Positions 51,593-60,460 are shown, counted from the stretch's first letter. The stretch: 64,000 bases of DNA from Candidatus Brachythrix odensensis (GCA_016714465.1 JADKDT010000026.1:310001-374000); one strand, 5' to 3'. Made by a program: numbers and translations. The notes: generated by a model from the letters alone, not told the origin.

Positions 51593-52432
51593 CTATCGGA
51601 CAGAAACTGGATCGCCGCCCACGCGGCCCGCCGTCCCGCCCGTCCGGCCGATCAGGCGGAGCAGATTGCCGCCCAGCAGTTTGTCCCTGGCCTCGTCCGG
51701 CCAGGGCAGACCGCGAATCAGGGCCAGATCGCGCGCAATCTGCATGCGACCGTTATACGGGAAGTCCAATCCGTAGATCAGCAGATCCTCGCCGATCTGC
51801 CAGCGGCAGTCGTCCAGGCCATCCGGGCCCAGATACCAGTAACGTTGATTCTCGCGGTCGAGCACACTGGCGATGCCGGCATACAGGTGATTGCCCCGGT
51901 TGTGATTATTGGTAATTACGGCCAGGACCTGGCGAAAGTAATGCCAGCCGCCCACGTGCTCATAGACCATCTTCAGGCCCGGGAAATGATGGGCGATTTC
52001 GTCGCACAGCAGCGGATCGTAATCGCGCAGGCGATGCCAATGCACACCCAGATGGAAATCGGCGATCAGACCCCGTTTCTCCATCTCGGCGTAGGCCCGC
52101 CGCGACCAGTCGTCGAAGATGTGGAAGTGCTGGGCGGGCGGGTGAAGCTTGATCCCGGGGAAGCCCAGGTCGGCGATCGCGCGGACCTGATCTTCCGGAG
52201 CGCGGGTCGGATCGAGCGTGCCGTAGCCAACCCGGTCCGCGCGCCCGGCCAGCGCCTCGGCGAGCCAACGGTTGTGGTCAACCCGGCCCGCGACCTGGTA
52301 ACTGAACGGGGCAAAGCACACCGCGCCTTCGATCCCCAGGGCATCGGCCAGGCGGTCAAAGGCCTCGGGCGTGGCGTCCTCGCGCATCCAGCCCGGCATC
52401 AAATGAACATGGTTGACAAAGAGCTGCATCAT
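51593..52432 (-). CDS. Amidohydrolase-related TIM-barrel protein
   Basis: A 279-residue protein of the amidohydrolase_2 (COG2159) type, a family including gamma-resorcylate and ACMS decarboxylases. The first strand reads LFVNHVHLMPGW, with NHVH in place of the usual DxHxH metal motif. GIKLHPP, ADFHLGVHWH (central His), VYEHVGGW and LIYGLDFPY (final Asp) supply the other expected metal ligands. The replacement of the first Asp may alter metal binding. The ATG at 52432 is followed by a second ATG, and AAGGA lies just upstream. The substrate is unknown. Confidence 0.78.
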   Translation of the reverse strand: MMQLFVNHVHLMPGWMREDATPEAFDRLADALGIEGAVCFAPFSYQVAGRVDHNRWLAEALAGRADRVGYGTLDPTRAPEDQVRAIADLGFPGIKLHPPAQHFHIFDDWSRRAYAEMEKRGLIADFHLGVHWHRLRDYDPLLCDEIAHHFPGLKMVYEHVGGWHYFRQVLAVITNNHNRGNHLYAGIASVLDRENQRYWYLGPDGLDDCRWQIGEDLLIYGLDFPYNGRMQIARDLALIRGLPWPDEARDKLLGGNLLRLIGRTGGTAGRVGGDPVSVR

Positions 52433-52448
52433 CGTCCTTGATTCCAGT

Positions 52449-52490
52449 CCTGAAGCGGAACCCCGGCTCGGGCGGGGGTTCCGCTTCAGG
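52449..52490. repeat. 16 bp hairpin with 10-base loop
   Basis: Arms 52449-52464 and 52475-52490 (CCTGAAGCGGAACCCC and its complement) are exact. It starts 7 bases after the ABC-F stop. Arms resemble those at 1674, which also carry CTGAAGCG. Confidence 0.65.
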
Positions 52491-52497
52491 GAAACAC

Positions 52498-54465
52498 CTA
52501 TCCGATGCGTTCGATTTCCGCCCAGGCGGCCTCCAGGTCCTTCTCGATCTTTGCGTACTCGGCCATGAGCGGCCGCAGCCTCTCGTAGTCGGCGCCGTGG
52601 ACTTCCATTTCCCAATTCAGTTCGCTCAGCTTGCGCTCAAGCGTGGCGATCCGCGCTTCAGCCTGCTCAAGCTGGCGCAGCCGGCTGCGCTCGCGATTCT
52701 TGCTGGCGGCCGCGGACGGCGGCGGCGGCGGGGGCGGGGGCGGCTGGTTCCTGGCCCCCGGCGATTTTGCGCTAGCGGGGCGCGACGACGGGGTCTTGGC
52801 CGCCTCGGCGGGGGCTGGGACTGGGGCGCCCGGCTGCTTCGATTCGATCCAGGCGTCGTAGGGCCCCCGGAACACGCTCAGCCTGGACCCGTCGCCGGCC
52901 GGCTCGAGCGACCAGATCTGGGTGGCCAGCGCGGCGATGAGATAACGATCATGACTTACGACCAACAGGGTTCCGTCGAAATGGTTGAGCGCCTCGGTCA
53001 GAATCTCCTGGGCCGGGATGTCCAGATGATTCGTCGGCTCGTCGAGAAGCAGCAGATTCGCCCCTTGCAGGGTCAATTTGGCCAGGGCGACCCGGCCGCG
53101 CTCGCCGCCGCTCAAAGCGCCGATCTTCTTGAACACGTCGTCGCCACTGAACAGAAAACGCCCAAGCAGATTTCGGGCCTCGGGCAGGGTCAGCCCCGGG
53201 CTCGCGTCCAGCAACTCGTTGAGCGGGGTCTTCTCCACGTCCAACCCCTCGTGAGCCTGGGCGAAGTAGCCGACCTTGACCGCCGCGCCGATCTTGACCG
53301 TGCCGGCCAGCGGCTCGAGATCGCCCAGGATGGTCTTGAGCAGGGTGGTCTTCCCTGTCCCGTTCGGCCCGACCAGCGCGGCCCGCTCGAGCCGCAGCAG
53401 CTGCAGGTTGGGCGGGGAGAAGAGCGCCTTTGCCGCATCCCGATATCCCACCCGCAGCCCGTGGGTCTCGAGCACGATGTTGCCGCTGCGCGAAGTGCCG
53501 GCCATCCGCAGCGACATCACCCGCTGCTCGATTGGCTTTTCCAGGCGCTCCAGACGGTTCAGGCGCTTGAGCCGGCCTTTGGCCTGGGCGGTGTTTTGCC
53601 CGGCCATGTTGCGCCGGATGTACTCTTCCTGTTTGGCGATGACCTCGCGCTGGGCGTCAAATTCCTTGGTCTGGCGCTCACGGCGTTCCTCGCGCTGGGC
53701 GACATAGTCGGTGTAGCCCCCGCGGTATGCCTCGAATAGCACCTGGCGGCTGTCGGAAGAGGGCGCGCTGACCTGCATCTCCCAGATCCGCTCCGCCACC
53801 TCGTCCATGAAATAGCGGTCGTGCGAGACGACGATGATGGTGCCCGGCCAGTCCTGCAGGTAACTCTCCAGCCACTCAATCCCCTGTGTGTCGAGATGGT
53901 TCGTTGGCTCGTCCAGGAAGAGTATGTCGGGCGCTTCGAGCAGCAGGCGGGCCAATGCGGCCCTCACCCGTTGTCCGCCGCTCAGCACCGCAACGCGCTT
54001 GTGTTCTTCGCCGGGCTTGAAGCCCAGCCCGGTCAGCACCCGCTTGATCTGGGTGTCGATGGTATAACCGCCGCGGGCCTCAAAGGTGTGTTGCAGCGGC
54101 CCATAGGCGGCCAGGGCCGATTCCTGGGTCTCGGGCTGGGCCATGGCAAGCTCGAGTGCGGCCAGGCGGGCGCCCATTCGGGTCAAATCGCCGAACGCCT
54201 CCTGGCACTCCTCCCAGATCGTGAAATCGTTGGCGTCTTCGGCCGTCTGGGCCAGGTAGCCCCGGCTGACGTCGCGGGCGACGTTGACCTGGCCTCGCGA
54301 GGGCTCATCGACGCCGGCCAGGATGCGCAGCAGGGTGGTCTTGCCGCACCCATTTGGGCCGACCAGGGCGATCTTGTCGCCCTGCGCCACGCTCACGCTG
54401 ATGTCGGTGAAGACATCAAACGCGCCGTAGCTGCGGGTCAGGCCGCTTCCCGTGAGTACTGACAT
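52498..54465 (-). CDS. ABC-F family ATPase (Uup-like)
   Basis: A 655-residue soluble protein with two ATP-binding cassettes and no membrane domain. Cassette 1 has Walker A GPNGCGKTT, signature LSGGQRVRAALARLL and Walker B ILFLDEPTNHLD. Cassette 2 has GPNGTGKTT, LSGGERGRVALAKL and LLLLDEPTNHLD. The linker between them is the long, charged helical region typical of ABC-F proteins. After a run of nine prolines the C-terminus is a coiled coil (LEQAEARIATLERKLSELNW) as in Uup. ABC-F proteins act on the ribosome (translation factors, antibiotic protection) or, for Uup, in DNA metabolism. It has TATAAT 11 bases before its ATG. Confidence 0.93.
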   Translation of the reverse strand: MSVLTGSGLTRSYGAFDVFTDISVSVAQGDKIALVGPNGCGKTTLLRILAGVDEPSRGQVNVARDVSRGYLAQTAEDANDFTIWEECQEAFGDLTRMGARLAALELAMAQPETQESALAAYGPLQHTFEARGGYTIDTQIKRVLTGLGFKPGEEHKRVAVLSGGQRVRAALARLLLEAPDILFLDEPTNHLDTQGIEWLESYLQDWPGTIIVVSHDRYFMDEVAERIWEMQVSAPSSDSRQVLFEAYRGGYTDYVAQREERRERQTKEFDAQREVIAKQEEYIRRNMAGQNTAQAKGRLKRLNRLERLEKPIEQRVMSLRMAGTSRSGNIVLETHGLRVGYRDAAKALFSPPNLQLLRLERAALVGPNGTGKTTLLKTILGDLEPLAGTVKIGAAVKVGYFAQAHEGLDVEKTPLNELLDASPGLTLPEARNLLGRFLFSGDDVFKKIGALSGGERGRVALAKLTLQGANLLLLDEPTNHLDIPAQEILTEALNHFDGTLLVVSHDRYLIAALATQIWSLEPAGDGSRLSVFRGPYDAWIESKQPGAPVPAPAEAAKTPSSRPASAKSPGARNQPPPPPPPPPSAAASKNRERSRLRQLEQAEARIATLERKLSELNWEMEVHGADYERLRPLMAEYAKIEKDLEAAWAEIERIG

Positions 54466-54476
54466 ATCGGGAAGCG

Positions 54477-54482
54477 ATTATA
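54477..54482 (-). promoter_or_regulatory. TATAAT box before the ABC-F gene
   Basis: A perfect TATAAT on the minus strand ends 11 bases before the ATG at 54465. No Shine-Dalgarno sequence lies between, so a very short or absent leader is likely. Confidence 0.5.
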
Positions 54483-54492
54483 GGTTGTGGGC

Positions 54493-54555
54493 CGGGTCAT
54501 ATCAGGGAGCGACATCCCCGGCGGAGCCTGGGATGTCGCTCCCTGATATGACCCG
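54493..54555. repeat. 30 bp hairpin with GCGGAGC cap, one mismatch
   Basis: Arms 54493-54522 and 54526-54555 pair with a single mismatch around GGA (tip CCGGC-GGA-GCC). It starts 5 bases after the M20 peptidase stop and ends just upstream of the ABC-F promoter. Confidence 0.72.
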
Positions 54556-54560
54556 CCAAA

Positions 54561-55931
54561 TCAACCTGCCGCGAACTCGTCGATCAGCGCGCCGATGAAG
54601 CGCATCCCGCCGTAGTAGTTGGCCAGGATGGTGTTCTCGTTGGGCGAATGCACCCGCGTGTCCGGGTGGCCAATCCCCGCGCACACGACCGGCACACCCC
54701 CGATAAACGAAGAAAGCGACCACATTGGCCCCGAGCCCGGGCTGAGCAGCACTTTTACGGGTTTCTGTCCATACGTGCGTTCCGCGGCCCGCGCGCAGGC
54801 GTGGACGATCCCGGCATTGACGTCTGACAGTTCGGAACGATAGCCGCCCAACAGCTTGATCTCGACATCGTTGAAGCCGCGCGCGTCCAGATGTTTGCGG
54901 AGCAGATCGACCACGACCTCGGGGGTCAAGTTCGGCACCAGCCGGAAGTCGATCTTGGCCATGGCTTTGGCCGGGAGCACCGTCTTTGGCCCTGTGCCCT
55001 GCCAGCCCGAAGTGATACCGCAGATCGTCGCAGTAGGCTGGAAGAACAGCCGTTTGATCGCGTCGTAGCCGGTCACGCCTGTGACGAAGCTGTCGATCCC
55101 CCATTTCGCCTTGAAGGCCGCTTCCTTCTCAGACTCGAAGGGCATCTCGCGCAGGATCGCTTCTTCGGCTGGCGAGAGCGCGCGGACGTGATCGTAGTAG
55201 CCGTCGATCAGGATGCGCTCGTCGGGCCCTTTGATTGTGTTCAGCGCCCAGGCCAGGCGCCAGGCCGCATTGGGCGCGATGGCGGCCAGCGACGAGTGCA
55301 GGTCGTGGCTGACGCCCTGGACATGCAGTTCGACGTAGCAGATGCCTTTCACACCCATGGTCAGTTCGAAGCGGCCCTGATCATCGAAGCCGCCGAACTC
55401 CCACAGGCACCCATCCGCCCCGACCAGCCAGTCGCGATGTTTCTCAATCCAGCCGTGCAGGTGCGGGCTGCTGATTTCCTCCTCGCCTTCGATCAGCCAC
55501 TTGATCTTGAACGGCAACGGGCCCTGCGTCTTGAGCCACGCTTCGATGGCGTGGATGCGGGTGACAAGTTCGCCCTTGTCGTCGGCGGCGCCGCGGGCGA
55601 AGATCTTGCCGTCCCGGATCGTCGGCTCAAAGGGCGGGCTCTCCCACAGGTCAAGCGGCTCGACCGGTTGCACGTCGTAGTGGTTGTAGATCAGGAGCGT
55701 CTTGTCGCCCTGGCCGATCTCCGCCCACACCACCGGCGGCGCGCCGGGCTCGGTCGGCACGATCTGTACGGTCGCCCCAAGCGTCGCCAGTCGACGGGCA
55801 ACCAGGGCGGCCATCTCGGTCATGCCCTCGCCCGTCGCTGCCACACTGGGCTGGCGCAGGAAGTCCTTGTAGTCCTCGAGCAGGCGGTCGTGGTTGTCGG
55901 TCAGGTATTGGTCAAAGGTTTGTGTATTCAT
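54561..55931 (-). CDS. M20 family dipeptidase
   Basis: A 456-residue zinc-dependent peptidase of the M20A/ArgE-DapE-CPG2 group, closest to dipeptidases of the PRK08201 and CNDP type. Metal and catalytic residues appear in IYNHYDVQPVEPLDLW, FARGAADDKGELVT (bridging Asp), LIEGEEEISSPHL (general-base Glu plus metal Glu) and the late EN in HSPNENTILANYYGG. The dimerisation lid lies between. It would hydrolyse cytosolic dipeptides or related amides. The ATG at 55931 lies just outside the hairpin at 55940. No good ribosome site is seen. Confidence 0.9.
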   Translation of the reverse strand: MNTQTFDQYLTDNHDRLLEDYKDFLRQPSVAATGEGMTEMAALVARRLATLGATVQIVPTEPGAPPVVWAEIGQGDKTLLIYNHYDVQPVEPLDLWESPPFEPTIRDGKIFARGAADDKGELVTRIHAIEAWLKTQGPLPFKIKWLIEGEEEISSPHLHGWIEKHRDWLVGADGCLWEFGGFDDQGRFELTMGVKGICYVELHVQGVSHDLHSSLAAIAPNAAWRLAWALNTIKGPDERILIDGYYDHVRALSPAEEAILREMPFESEKEAAFKAKWGIDSFVTGVTGYDAIKRLFFQPTATICGITSGWQGTGPKTVLPAKAMAKIDFRLVPNLTPEVVVDLLRKHLDARGFNDVEIKLLGGYRSELSDVNAGIVHACARAAERTYGQKPVKVLLSPGSGPMWSLSSFIGGVPVVCAGIGHPDTRVHSPNENTILANYYGGMRFIGALIDEFAAG

Positions 55932-55939
55932 GGTTTGTT

Positions 55940-55984
55940 TCGGAGGTGATACCCCCCAGCTCCGCTGGGGGGTATCACCTCCGA
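55940..55984. repeat. 21 bp perfect hairpin with GCGGAGC cap
   Basis: Arms 55940-55960 and 55964-55984 pair exactly around TCC (GGA on the minus strand; tip CAGC-GGA-GCTG). It lies between the phosphodiester glycosidase stop and the M20 start. Confidence 0.7.
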
Positions 55985-56008
55985 TTAACAACGGTTGGAG
56001 GTCAATCG

Positions 56009-56044
56009 CCCGCGGCTACTGCCGCGCCCGCGGCTACTGCCGCG
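56009..56044. repeat. Tandem 18 bp duplication at a gene end
   Basis: CCCGCGGCTACTGCCGCG occurs twice head to tail (56009-56026 and 56027-56044) and covers the stop codon of the phosphodiester glycosidase gene. It looks like a slippage duplication; the second copy is non-coding. Confidence 0.7.
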
Positions 56045-57269
56045 CGCTGACATAGAAAAAGTCCCGGCTGTATGCCTTTAGGTAGCGTTCCGGCTGCTGG
56101 GCCTTCATGCTGTCGAAGAGCGGTTCGGGCTTGAGCACAGCGCCATCCGCCCGGACCGCGCAGAACTGCACCCAGAAATTGTTGATGTCGAGCTGCATTG
56201 CGTTGTGCGCGCCGGCAGCTTTGAGCGACTTGGCCAGGGTGGACGCCACCAGGTTATTGCCGGCGACGTAGAAGAGTGTCTGGCCGTCTTTGCTCAGCCC
56301 CATCCCGGACCTCCAGACCGCCACCGCGCCATCGATATTGGCCCCCCAGTTGCTGGCCGCGTTGTTATTGGTGAGGGGGTTGATCTCGCCATTGTGGACG
56401 ACCGGTGGTCCGTTTTGGCGCCATGCGATGGTGGCGGGCATCACCAGCCCCGGATCACCCCACTGCCCGATTCGGATTGCGCCATCCTTGTCCAGGGCGA
56501 CCGTGGCCATGCCCTCGCGGGGTGGAACCAGTTCCTTTCCGCCGGCAAAAGCGCCGAATCGTCCGTGCTGGGTCTTGAATCCGCCGTTGAAAACGGCAAA
56601 AAGGCGCCCGGCCTCGAAGTCGTTCGACGGAATCTTGCCGGTTCGCGAGATTACGGCCTTTGAGACCGGTTCTTCCGTCCCGACCACACAACCGAGCCGC
56701 GCATTCACAAGGTCAATCGCGACGAGGCCAACCCCAACATATGGGCGCTGCGTGTCAGGATAGACAACCGCCCGATACGCAATCGTCCGGCCGCGCGCAT
56801 CCAGAATGTAAGGTGCCCACTTGCCTTCGTCTGCGCGCTTGGTGAAGGGCGTGACGACCGCTGGCGTGAAGATCCGCGGGGTTGGCGAAGGCGCGGGTTC
56901 GGCCTGCATCGGATTGATCGCCGTCGCGGCGATACCGCCGGGCAGAGAGGGGGTGGAGACGGGCGTCGGCGCATCGACCGGCGTCTCAGCCACGACAATG
57001 GCTGCCGCGTTTACCCACGGCACTTCCACCCGCTTCAGGCCCAGACGGAAAAGCATCTGCTCGAACTGGTCCTCGGTGGTGTAAACAAAGGTCTCGAGCT
57101 GGGCGACCGCCGGGTCGCCGATGATCTTGCGCAGAATATCGGCGCCCTGGGCGCCGAGCTGGGGAAATGCGCTGAGACTGACAAACGCCAATCCGCCGAC
57201 CAGGACGATGGTTGCCAGAACAGCCGCAAGCGCAATTCGGCCGGATCGGCGGAGTTGCAGCTTCTTCAT
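56034..57269 (-). CDS. Phosphodiester glycosidase (NAGPA/DUF2233) family protein
   Basis: A 411-residue envelope protein. One N-terminal span (ALAAVLATIVLVGGLAFVSL) is followed by a Pro/Thr-rich linker. The catalytic-type domain is NAGPA-like: VGLVAIDLVNARLG, FAVFNGGFKTQHGRFGAFAGG (a conserved NGGF motif), and WGANIDGAVAVWRSGMGLSKDG, ending in AMQLDINNFWVQF. Mammalian members remove N-acetylglucosamine from phosphodiester-linked sugars; bacterial ones are thought to act on cell-surface glycans. The ATG at 57269 is preceded by TAAAAT at 10 bases. An 18 bp tandem repeat overlaps its stop. Confidence 0.82.
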   Translation of the reverse strand: MKKLQLRRSGRIALAAVLATIVLVGGLAFVSLSAFPQLGAQGADILRKIIGDPAVAQLETFVYTTEDQFEQMLFRLGLKRVEVPWVNAAAIVVAETPVDAPTPVSTPSLPGGIAATAINPMQAEPAPSPTPRIFTPAVVTPFTKRADEGKWAPYILDARGRTIAYRAVVYPDTQRPYVGVGLVAIDLVNARLGCVVGTEEPVSKAVISRTGKIPSNDFEAGRLFAVFNGGFKTQHGRFGAFAGGKELVPPREGMATVALDKDGAIRIGQWGDPGLVMPATIAWRQNGPPVVHNGEINPLTNNNAASNWGANIDGAVAVWRSGMGLSKDGQTLFYVAGNNLVASTLAKSLKAAGAHNAMQLDINNFWVQFCAVRADGAVLKPEPLFDSMKAQQPERYLKAYSRDFFYVSARQ

Positions 57270-57279
57270 GGCCCGGCGT

Positions 57280-57285
57280 ATTTTA
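57280..57285 (-). promoter_or_regulatory. -10-like box before the phosphodiester glycosidase gene
   Basis: TAAAAT on the minus strand ends 10 bases before the ATG and overlaps the stop codon of the amidase gene. It may be an internal, near-leaderless promoter. Confidence 0.35.
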
Positions 57286-58710
57286 GCGGGTGTCGATCAG
57301 GTCGAGGTTGGGCCGCCGTTTCCAAAGCGCTGTCGCCGCCTCGTAAGCGAACCCAAGTTGCAGCACGCCCCAATCGTCGTGGTGCCGCCCGACAATCTGC
57401 AGCCCGACCGGCAACCCGGCCCGGGTGAATCCGGCTGGGACCGACAGGGCGGGGTTGCCAATCGTCGAGATGTAGTAGCACGAGCGCATCCAGTCGATAT
57501 ATGACTCCATCGGCGCGCCGTCGATCTCGGTCGGGTACTCCAGGGTCACGTCAAATGGCGGCACTTGCACCGTTGGGAGCACGATGAAGTCGTAACGGCG
57601 CATGAACTCGGTGACACGCAGAAATAGCTGCGTCCGGGCGATCTCCGCCTGGGCGACATCCGCGCCGCTGAGCCGCGCGCCGTGCTCGGCATTGTCAATA
57701 ATCGTGCGCTTGAGCTGGCCGCGCCGATCACGAAGGTTGTCGGCGTGCCCAGCGTAGAAACTCCACGCCCGCAGGGTCTTGAAGATCGCGTCCGCGGCGC
57801 TGAGATCGGGGCGGGCATCCTCGACCACACACCCAAGCGCCTCGAATGTCCGGCGCTGCGCGTTCACCACGCGCAAGACCTCAGGGTCAAAGGGCAAACC
57901 GAGATTGCCGGCCCAGGCGATCCGCGCGCCGGACAGGTCGCCCTCGAGCGGCTGCCCGAAGTCCGAACCGGGCTCGCTCAGCGACAACGGGGCGCGCGGA
58001 TCCGGGCCGGCGATGGCGCTGAGCAGCAGGGCGACATCCCCAACCGTGCGCGCCATGGGGCCCTCGACCGACAGGGTGAACCAGCCCATTCGCTGGGGCA
58101 CAGCCGGCACCCGGCCGGGCGACGGGCGCAGGCCGACGACATTGCAAAACGAGGCCGGGTTGCGCAGCGAGCCGCCCATGTCGCTGCCGTCCGCGATTGG
58201 GATCATCCCGCAGGCCAGGGCCGCCGCCGCGCCCCCGCTGCTCCCGCCGACGGTCTTCGAGAGGTTGTAGGGATTGCGGGTCGCGCCAAAGACCGGGTTG
58301 AAGGTCTGCGAGCCTGCCCCGAACTCGGGCGTGTTGGTCTTGCCGATCCGGATCGCGCCGGCGGCGCTGATGCGTTCAGCGAGCAGGGCATCGAAGTCTG
58401 GCACGTAGTCGCGGTGGATGGGCGAGCCATACGTGGTCAGCATGCCGCGGGTTTCGAGCAGGTCCTTGTGCGCGACGGGCAGGCCGTGCAACGGTCCGAG
58501 CGTTGCGCCACTAGCCTGGGCCTCGTCGGCGGCCAGGGCCTGCTCGCGGGCGCCCTCAGGGTCCAGGGTGACGATGGCATTGACGGCCGGGTTCACCCGC
58601 CCGATCTGGGTGAGGTGCGCCTCGAGCAATTCGCGGGCCGACAGTTGGCCCGACTTGATCAGGCCGACCTGTTCAAGCGCGGGAAGAAAGCACAAGTCCA
58701 TTGATTTCAT
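57283..58710 (-). CDS. Amidase (GatA/amidase signature family)
   Basis: A 475-residue amidase-signature enzyme. The catalytic Lys is in GLPVAHKDLLETRG, the cis-Ser in the TVGGSSGGAAAALACG segment and the nucleophilic Ser in GSDMGGSLRNPASFCNVVGLRPS. This Ser-cisSer-Lys arrangement is complete. Length fits stand-alone amidases better than GatA, and no gatB or gatC is nearby, so a role in nitrile/amide catabolism or peptide amides is more likely than tRNA amidation. The ATG at 58710 gives the normal N-terminus. No ribosome site is obvious. Confidence 0.9.
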   Translation of the reverse strand: MKSMDLCFLPALEQVGLIKSGQLSARELLEAHLTQIGRVNPAVNAIVTLDPEGAREQALAADEAQASGATLGPLHGLPVAHKDLLETRGMLTTYGSPIHRDYVPDFDALLAERISAAGAIRIGKTNTPEFGAGSQTFNPVFGATRNPYNLSKTVGGSSGGAAAALACGMIPIADGSDMGGSLRNPASFCNVVGLRPSPGRVPAVPQRMGWFTLSVEGPMARTVGDVALLLSAIAGPDPRAPLSLSEPGSDFGQPLEGDLSGARIAWAGNLGLPFDPEVLRVVNAQRRTFEALGCVVEDARPDLSAADAIFKTLRAWSFYAGHADNLRDRRGQLKRTIIDNAEHGARLSGADVAQAEIARTQLFLRVTEFMRRYDFIVLPTVQVPPFDVTLEYPTEIDGAPMESYIDWMRSCYYISTIGNPALSVPAGFTRAGLPVGLQIVGRHHDDWGVLQLGFAYEAATALWKRRPNLDLIDTR

Positions 58711-58739
58711 AGTCTGGGGCACATTGGCCCCGTATTCCT

Positions 58740-58783
58740 CGGAGGCGCGATCCCCCTGCTTCAGCAGGGGGATCGCGCTTCCG
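58740..58783. repeat. 21 bp hairpin with one mismatch
   Basis: Arms 58740-58760 and 58763-58783 pair with one mismatch around TC. It starts 8 bases after the stop of the O-antigen ligase-like gene, upstream of the amidase gene. Confidence 0.68.
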
Positions 58784-58790
58784 GCCACAA

Positions 58791-60347
58791 TTACACCAGC
58801 GACTCTGCAGTTGCCTCGCGTGTTCGCGCGGCGTCTGCCTCGATCCGCGCTGACGCGAACAGCCCGAGATACGCGCCGATCAGGAGAAACGTATTCGCGA
58901 CATACAGGTTGTCGAACAGGTGGTGGACGCTCAGATGGGCGACCGCGCCCAACAGCCCGATCGCCATCCAGCGCAGCGCCGGCGCGTGGCGCCGCCCCGT
59001 TGCGCGCAGGGCTTGAACAACGATGGACACCCACACACCGAGATAGGCCAGCAGGCCCAGGATGCCCGTCTCGGCGAAGATGTTCAGGTAGTAGTTGTGG
59101 GCGTGCCCGAGCGGATTGGCCCAGCGCAAGGTGCGGTATTGCTCATATGCCGCCCCGTAGTTGCCGAAGCCCACCCCCAGCCAGGGGTGATCCAGGATCA
59201 TCCCGAGGGCGGCTTGCCAGTGGGCGAGGCGTTCGATCAGCGAGAAGTTGCCTGCGGTGAGATAGGTCCCGCGCACATCGATATTTGAGAAATCAAACTG
59301 GGTGGTGAATTCGGTCAGGCGGCTCACGATCGCAGCCGGCATCAGCCCGAATTGCCAGAGCGCCACAACGAGGACGGCGCCCGCCACGACCGCGGCCAGG
59401 GCCCGTCCCGGGCGTCCGCTCATGGCAATGAGCATCGCCGCGCCGGCCGCTGACGCCCCGATCCATGCCCCGCGCGACCATGAAGCCACCAATCCGCCGA
59501 CACAGGCGATGGCGACGAGGAGCGTTGCCAGTCCGGCGAGCGCCGTGCCCGGCGCGGCAATCACCCCGCGCCAATCGCCATTGCGCAGGCGCTGCCACGT
59601 CTCGCGCAGCCAGGTCATCCCGAGCGCGAAGGCAATTGGCCAGCTCAGGCCCATATAACCGCCGAACGGGTTGGGTTGTTCCAGCGTCCCGGAGGCGCGA
59701 TAGAAGCGCCCTCCCGGCAGGCCGAACTCGAGCGGACCGGTCTGCCGAAACGCGAATTGATACACCCCAAACAGCGCTTCGCCGGCGGCAACGATCAAGA
59801 GGGCGGCGAGGATGAGCCGCCTCCGGCCCGGCGCGCGCGCCTCCATCGCGACCAGAGTGAGCATGAGGGCGATCTCCACCCACTTCACGCATTCCTTCAG
59901 CCACAGCCGGAAATCAGTCGCGGGGAAGAATGACAGCACGCCCACGCCGATGAAGACGAGAATCGGGGCCGAGAACGCGATGATCTTCCGAAGCGCTGCT
60001 GTATCAACGGCGCTCATTGGGTGGCCGGCGCTCAGCCAGCGCAGCGCATACGCCCCGAGGGTCAGGGCAAACAGGGCCTGGCCGCTGTCGATGGGCAGGC
60101 CAAGACGCACCTGCTCGAGCGGCTCGAAGGGCCCGGCGATCAGGGTGAGGGCCAGACCAATGCTGGGCTCGATCAGGATGGCGGCGATGACGGCCAGGAC
60201 GACGAGGCCACCTGCGATGGCGGCCAGCGCGCCGAGAGGCAATAACCCGATCGCGAGCCCTGCGGCCACCGCCGCGGCGGCCACAAGGCCGATTCCGAGG
60301 CGCGGCGACAGGCCGCCTGCCACCCGAGTGCCAATTACGCCTTTCAC
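58791..60347 (-). CDS. O-antigen ligase/polymerase-like (Wzy_C) membrane protein
   Basis: A 518-residue membrane protein with about ten to twelve spans and the Wzy_C/O-antigen ligase hallmarks. These are CVGGLVASWSRGAWIG, a large periplasmic loop containing HPWLGVGFGNYG and WANPLGHAHNYYLNIFAETGI, and late spans before a charged tail. Members ligate or polymerise glycans on a lipid carrier at the outer face of the membrane. No other polysaccharide gene is next to it. The GTG at 60347 follows TAGAAT by 9 bases. It is divergent from the histidine phosphatase gene, with a 56-base perfect palindrome between. Confidence 0.85.
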   Translation of the reverse strand: MKGVIGTRVAGGLSPRLGIGLVAAAAVAAGLAIGLLPLGALAAIAGGLVVLAVIAAILIEPSIGLALTLIAGPFEPLEQVRLGLPIDSGQALFALTLGAYALRWLSAGHPMSAVDTAALRKIIAFSAPILVFIGVGVLSFFPATDFRLWLKECVKWVEIALMLTLVAMEARAPGRRRLILAALLIVAAGEALFGVYQFAFRQTGPLEFGLPGGRFYRASGTLEQPNPFGGYMGLSWPIAFALGMTWLRETWQRLRNGDWRGVIAAPGTALAGLATLLVAIACVGGLVASWSRGAWIGASAAGAAMLIAMSGRPGRALAAVVAGAVLVVALWQFGLMPAAIVSRLTEFTTQFDFSNIDVRGTYLTAGNFSLIERLAHWQAALGMILDHPWLGVGFGNYGAAYEQYRTLRWANPLGHAHNYYLNIFAETGILGLLAYLGVWVSIVVQALRATGRRHAPALRWMAIGLLGAVAHLSVHHLFDNLYVANTFLLIGAYLGLFASARIEADAARTREATAESLV

Positions 60348-60356
60348 GTAACGGGC

Positions 60357-60362
60357 ATTCTA
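60357..60362 (-). promoter_or_regulatory. -10-like box before the O-antigen ligase-like gene
   Basis: TAGAAT on the minus strand ends 9 bases before the GTG start. There is no ribosome site, so a leaderless start is suggested. Confidence 0.42.
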
Positions 60363-60375
60363 TCGGGGTTGTGTT

Positions 60376-60431
60376 TTCGGGAGCGAACTCCCCGTCCCGG
60401 CGTACGCCGGGACGGGGAGTTCGCTCCCGAA
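60376..60431. repeat. 56-base perfect palindrome between divergent genes
   Basis: Arms 60376-60403 and 60404-60431 are exact complements with no loop base, centred on GTAC. The core GTCCCGGCGTACGCCGGGAC is shared with 47706. It is one of only two inverted repeats here that lie between divergent genes, so it cannot act as a 3' end for either. Confidence 0.75.
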
Positions 60432-60444
60432 CAAACGCTTTTCG

Positions 60445-60450
60445 TATAAT
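60445..60450 (+). promoter_or_regulatory. TATAAT box before the histidine phosphatase gene
   Basis: A perfect TATAAT ends 10 bases before the ATG at 60461. No -35 box or ribosome site is visible. Confidence 0.5.
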
Positions 60451-60460
60451 CTGCGCGGCG

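Noticed and set aside
57283..58710. Amidase as GatA of the Glu-tRNA(Gln) amidotransferase
   Set aside because: gatB and gatC are not adjacent, and several GatA-typical segments are not evident; a stand-alone amidase fits better.
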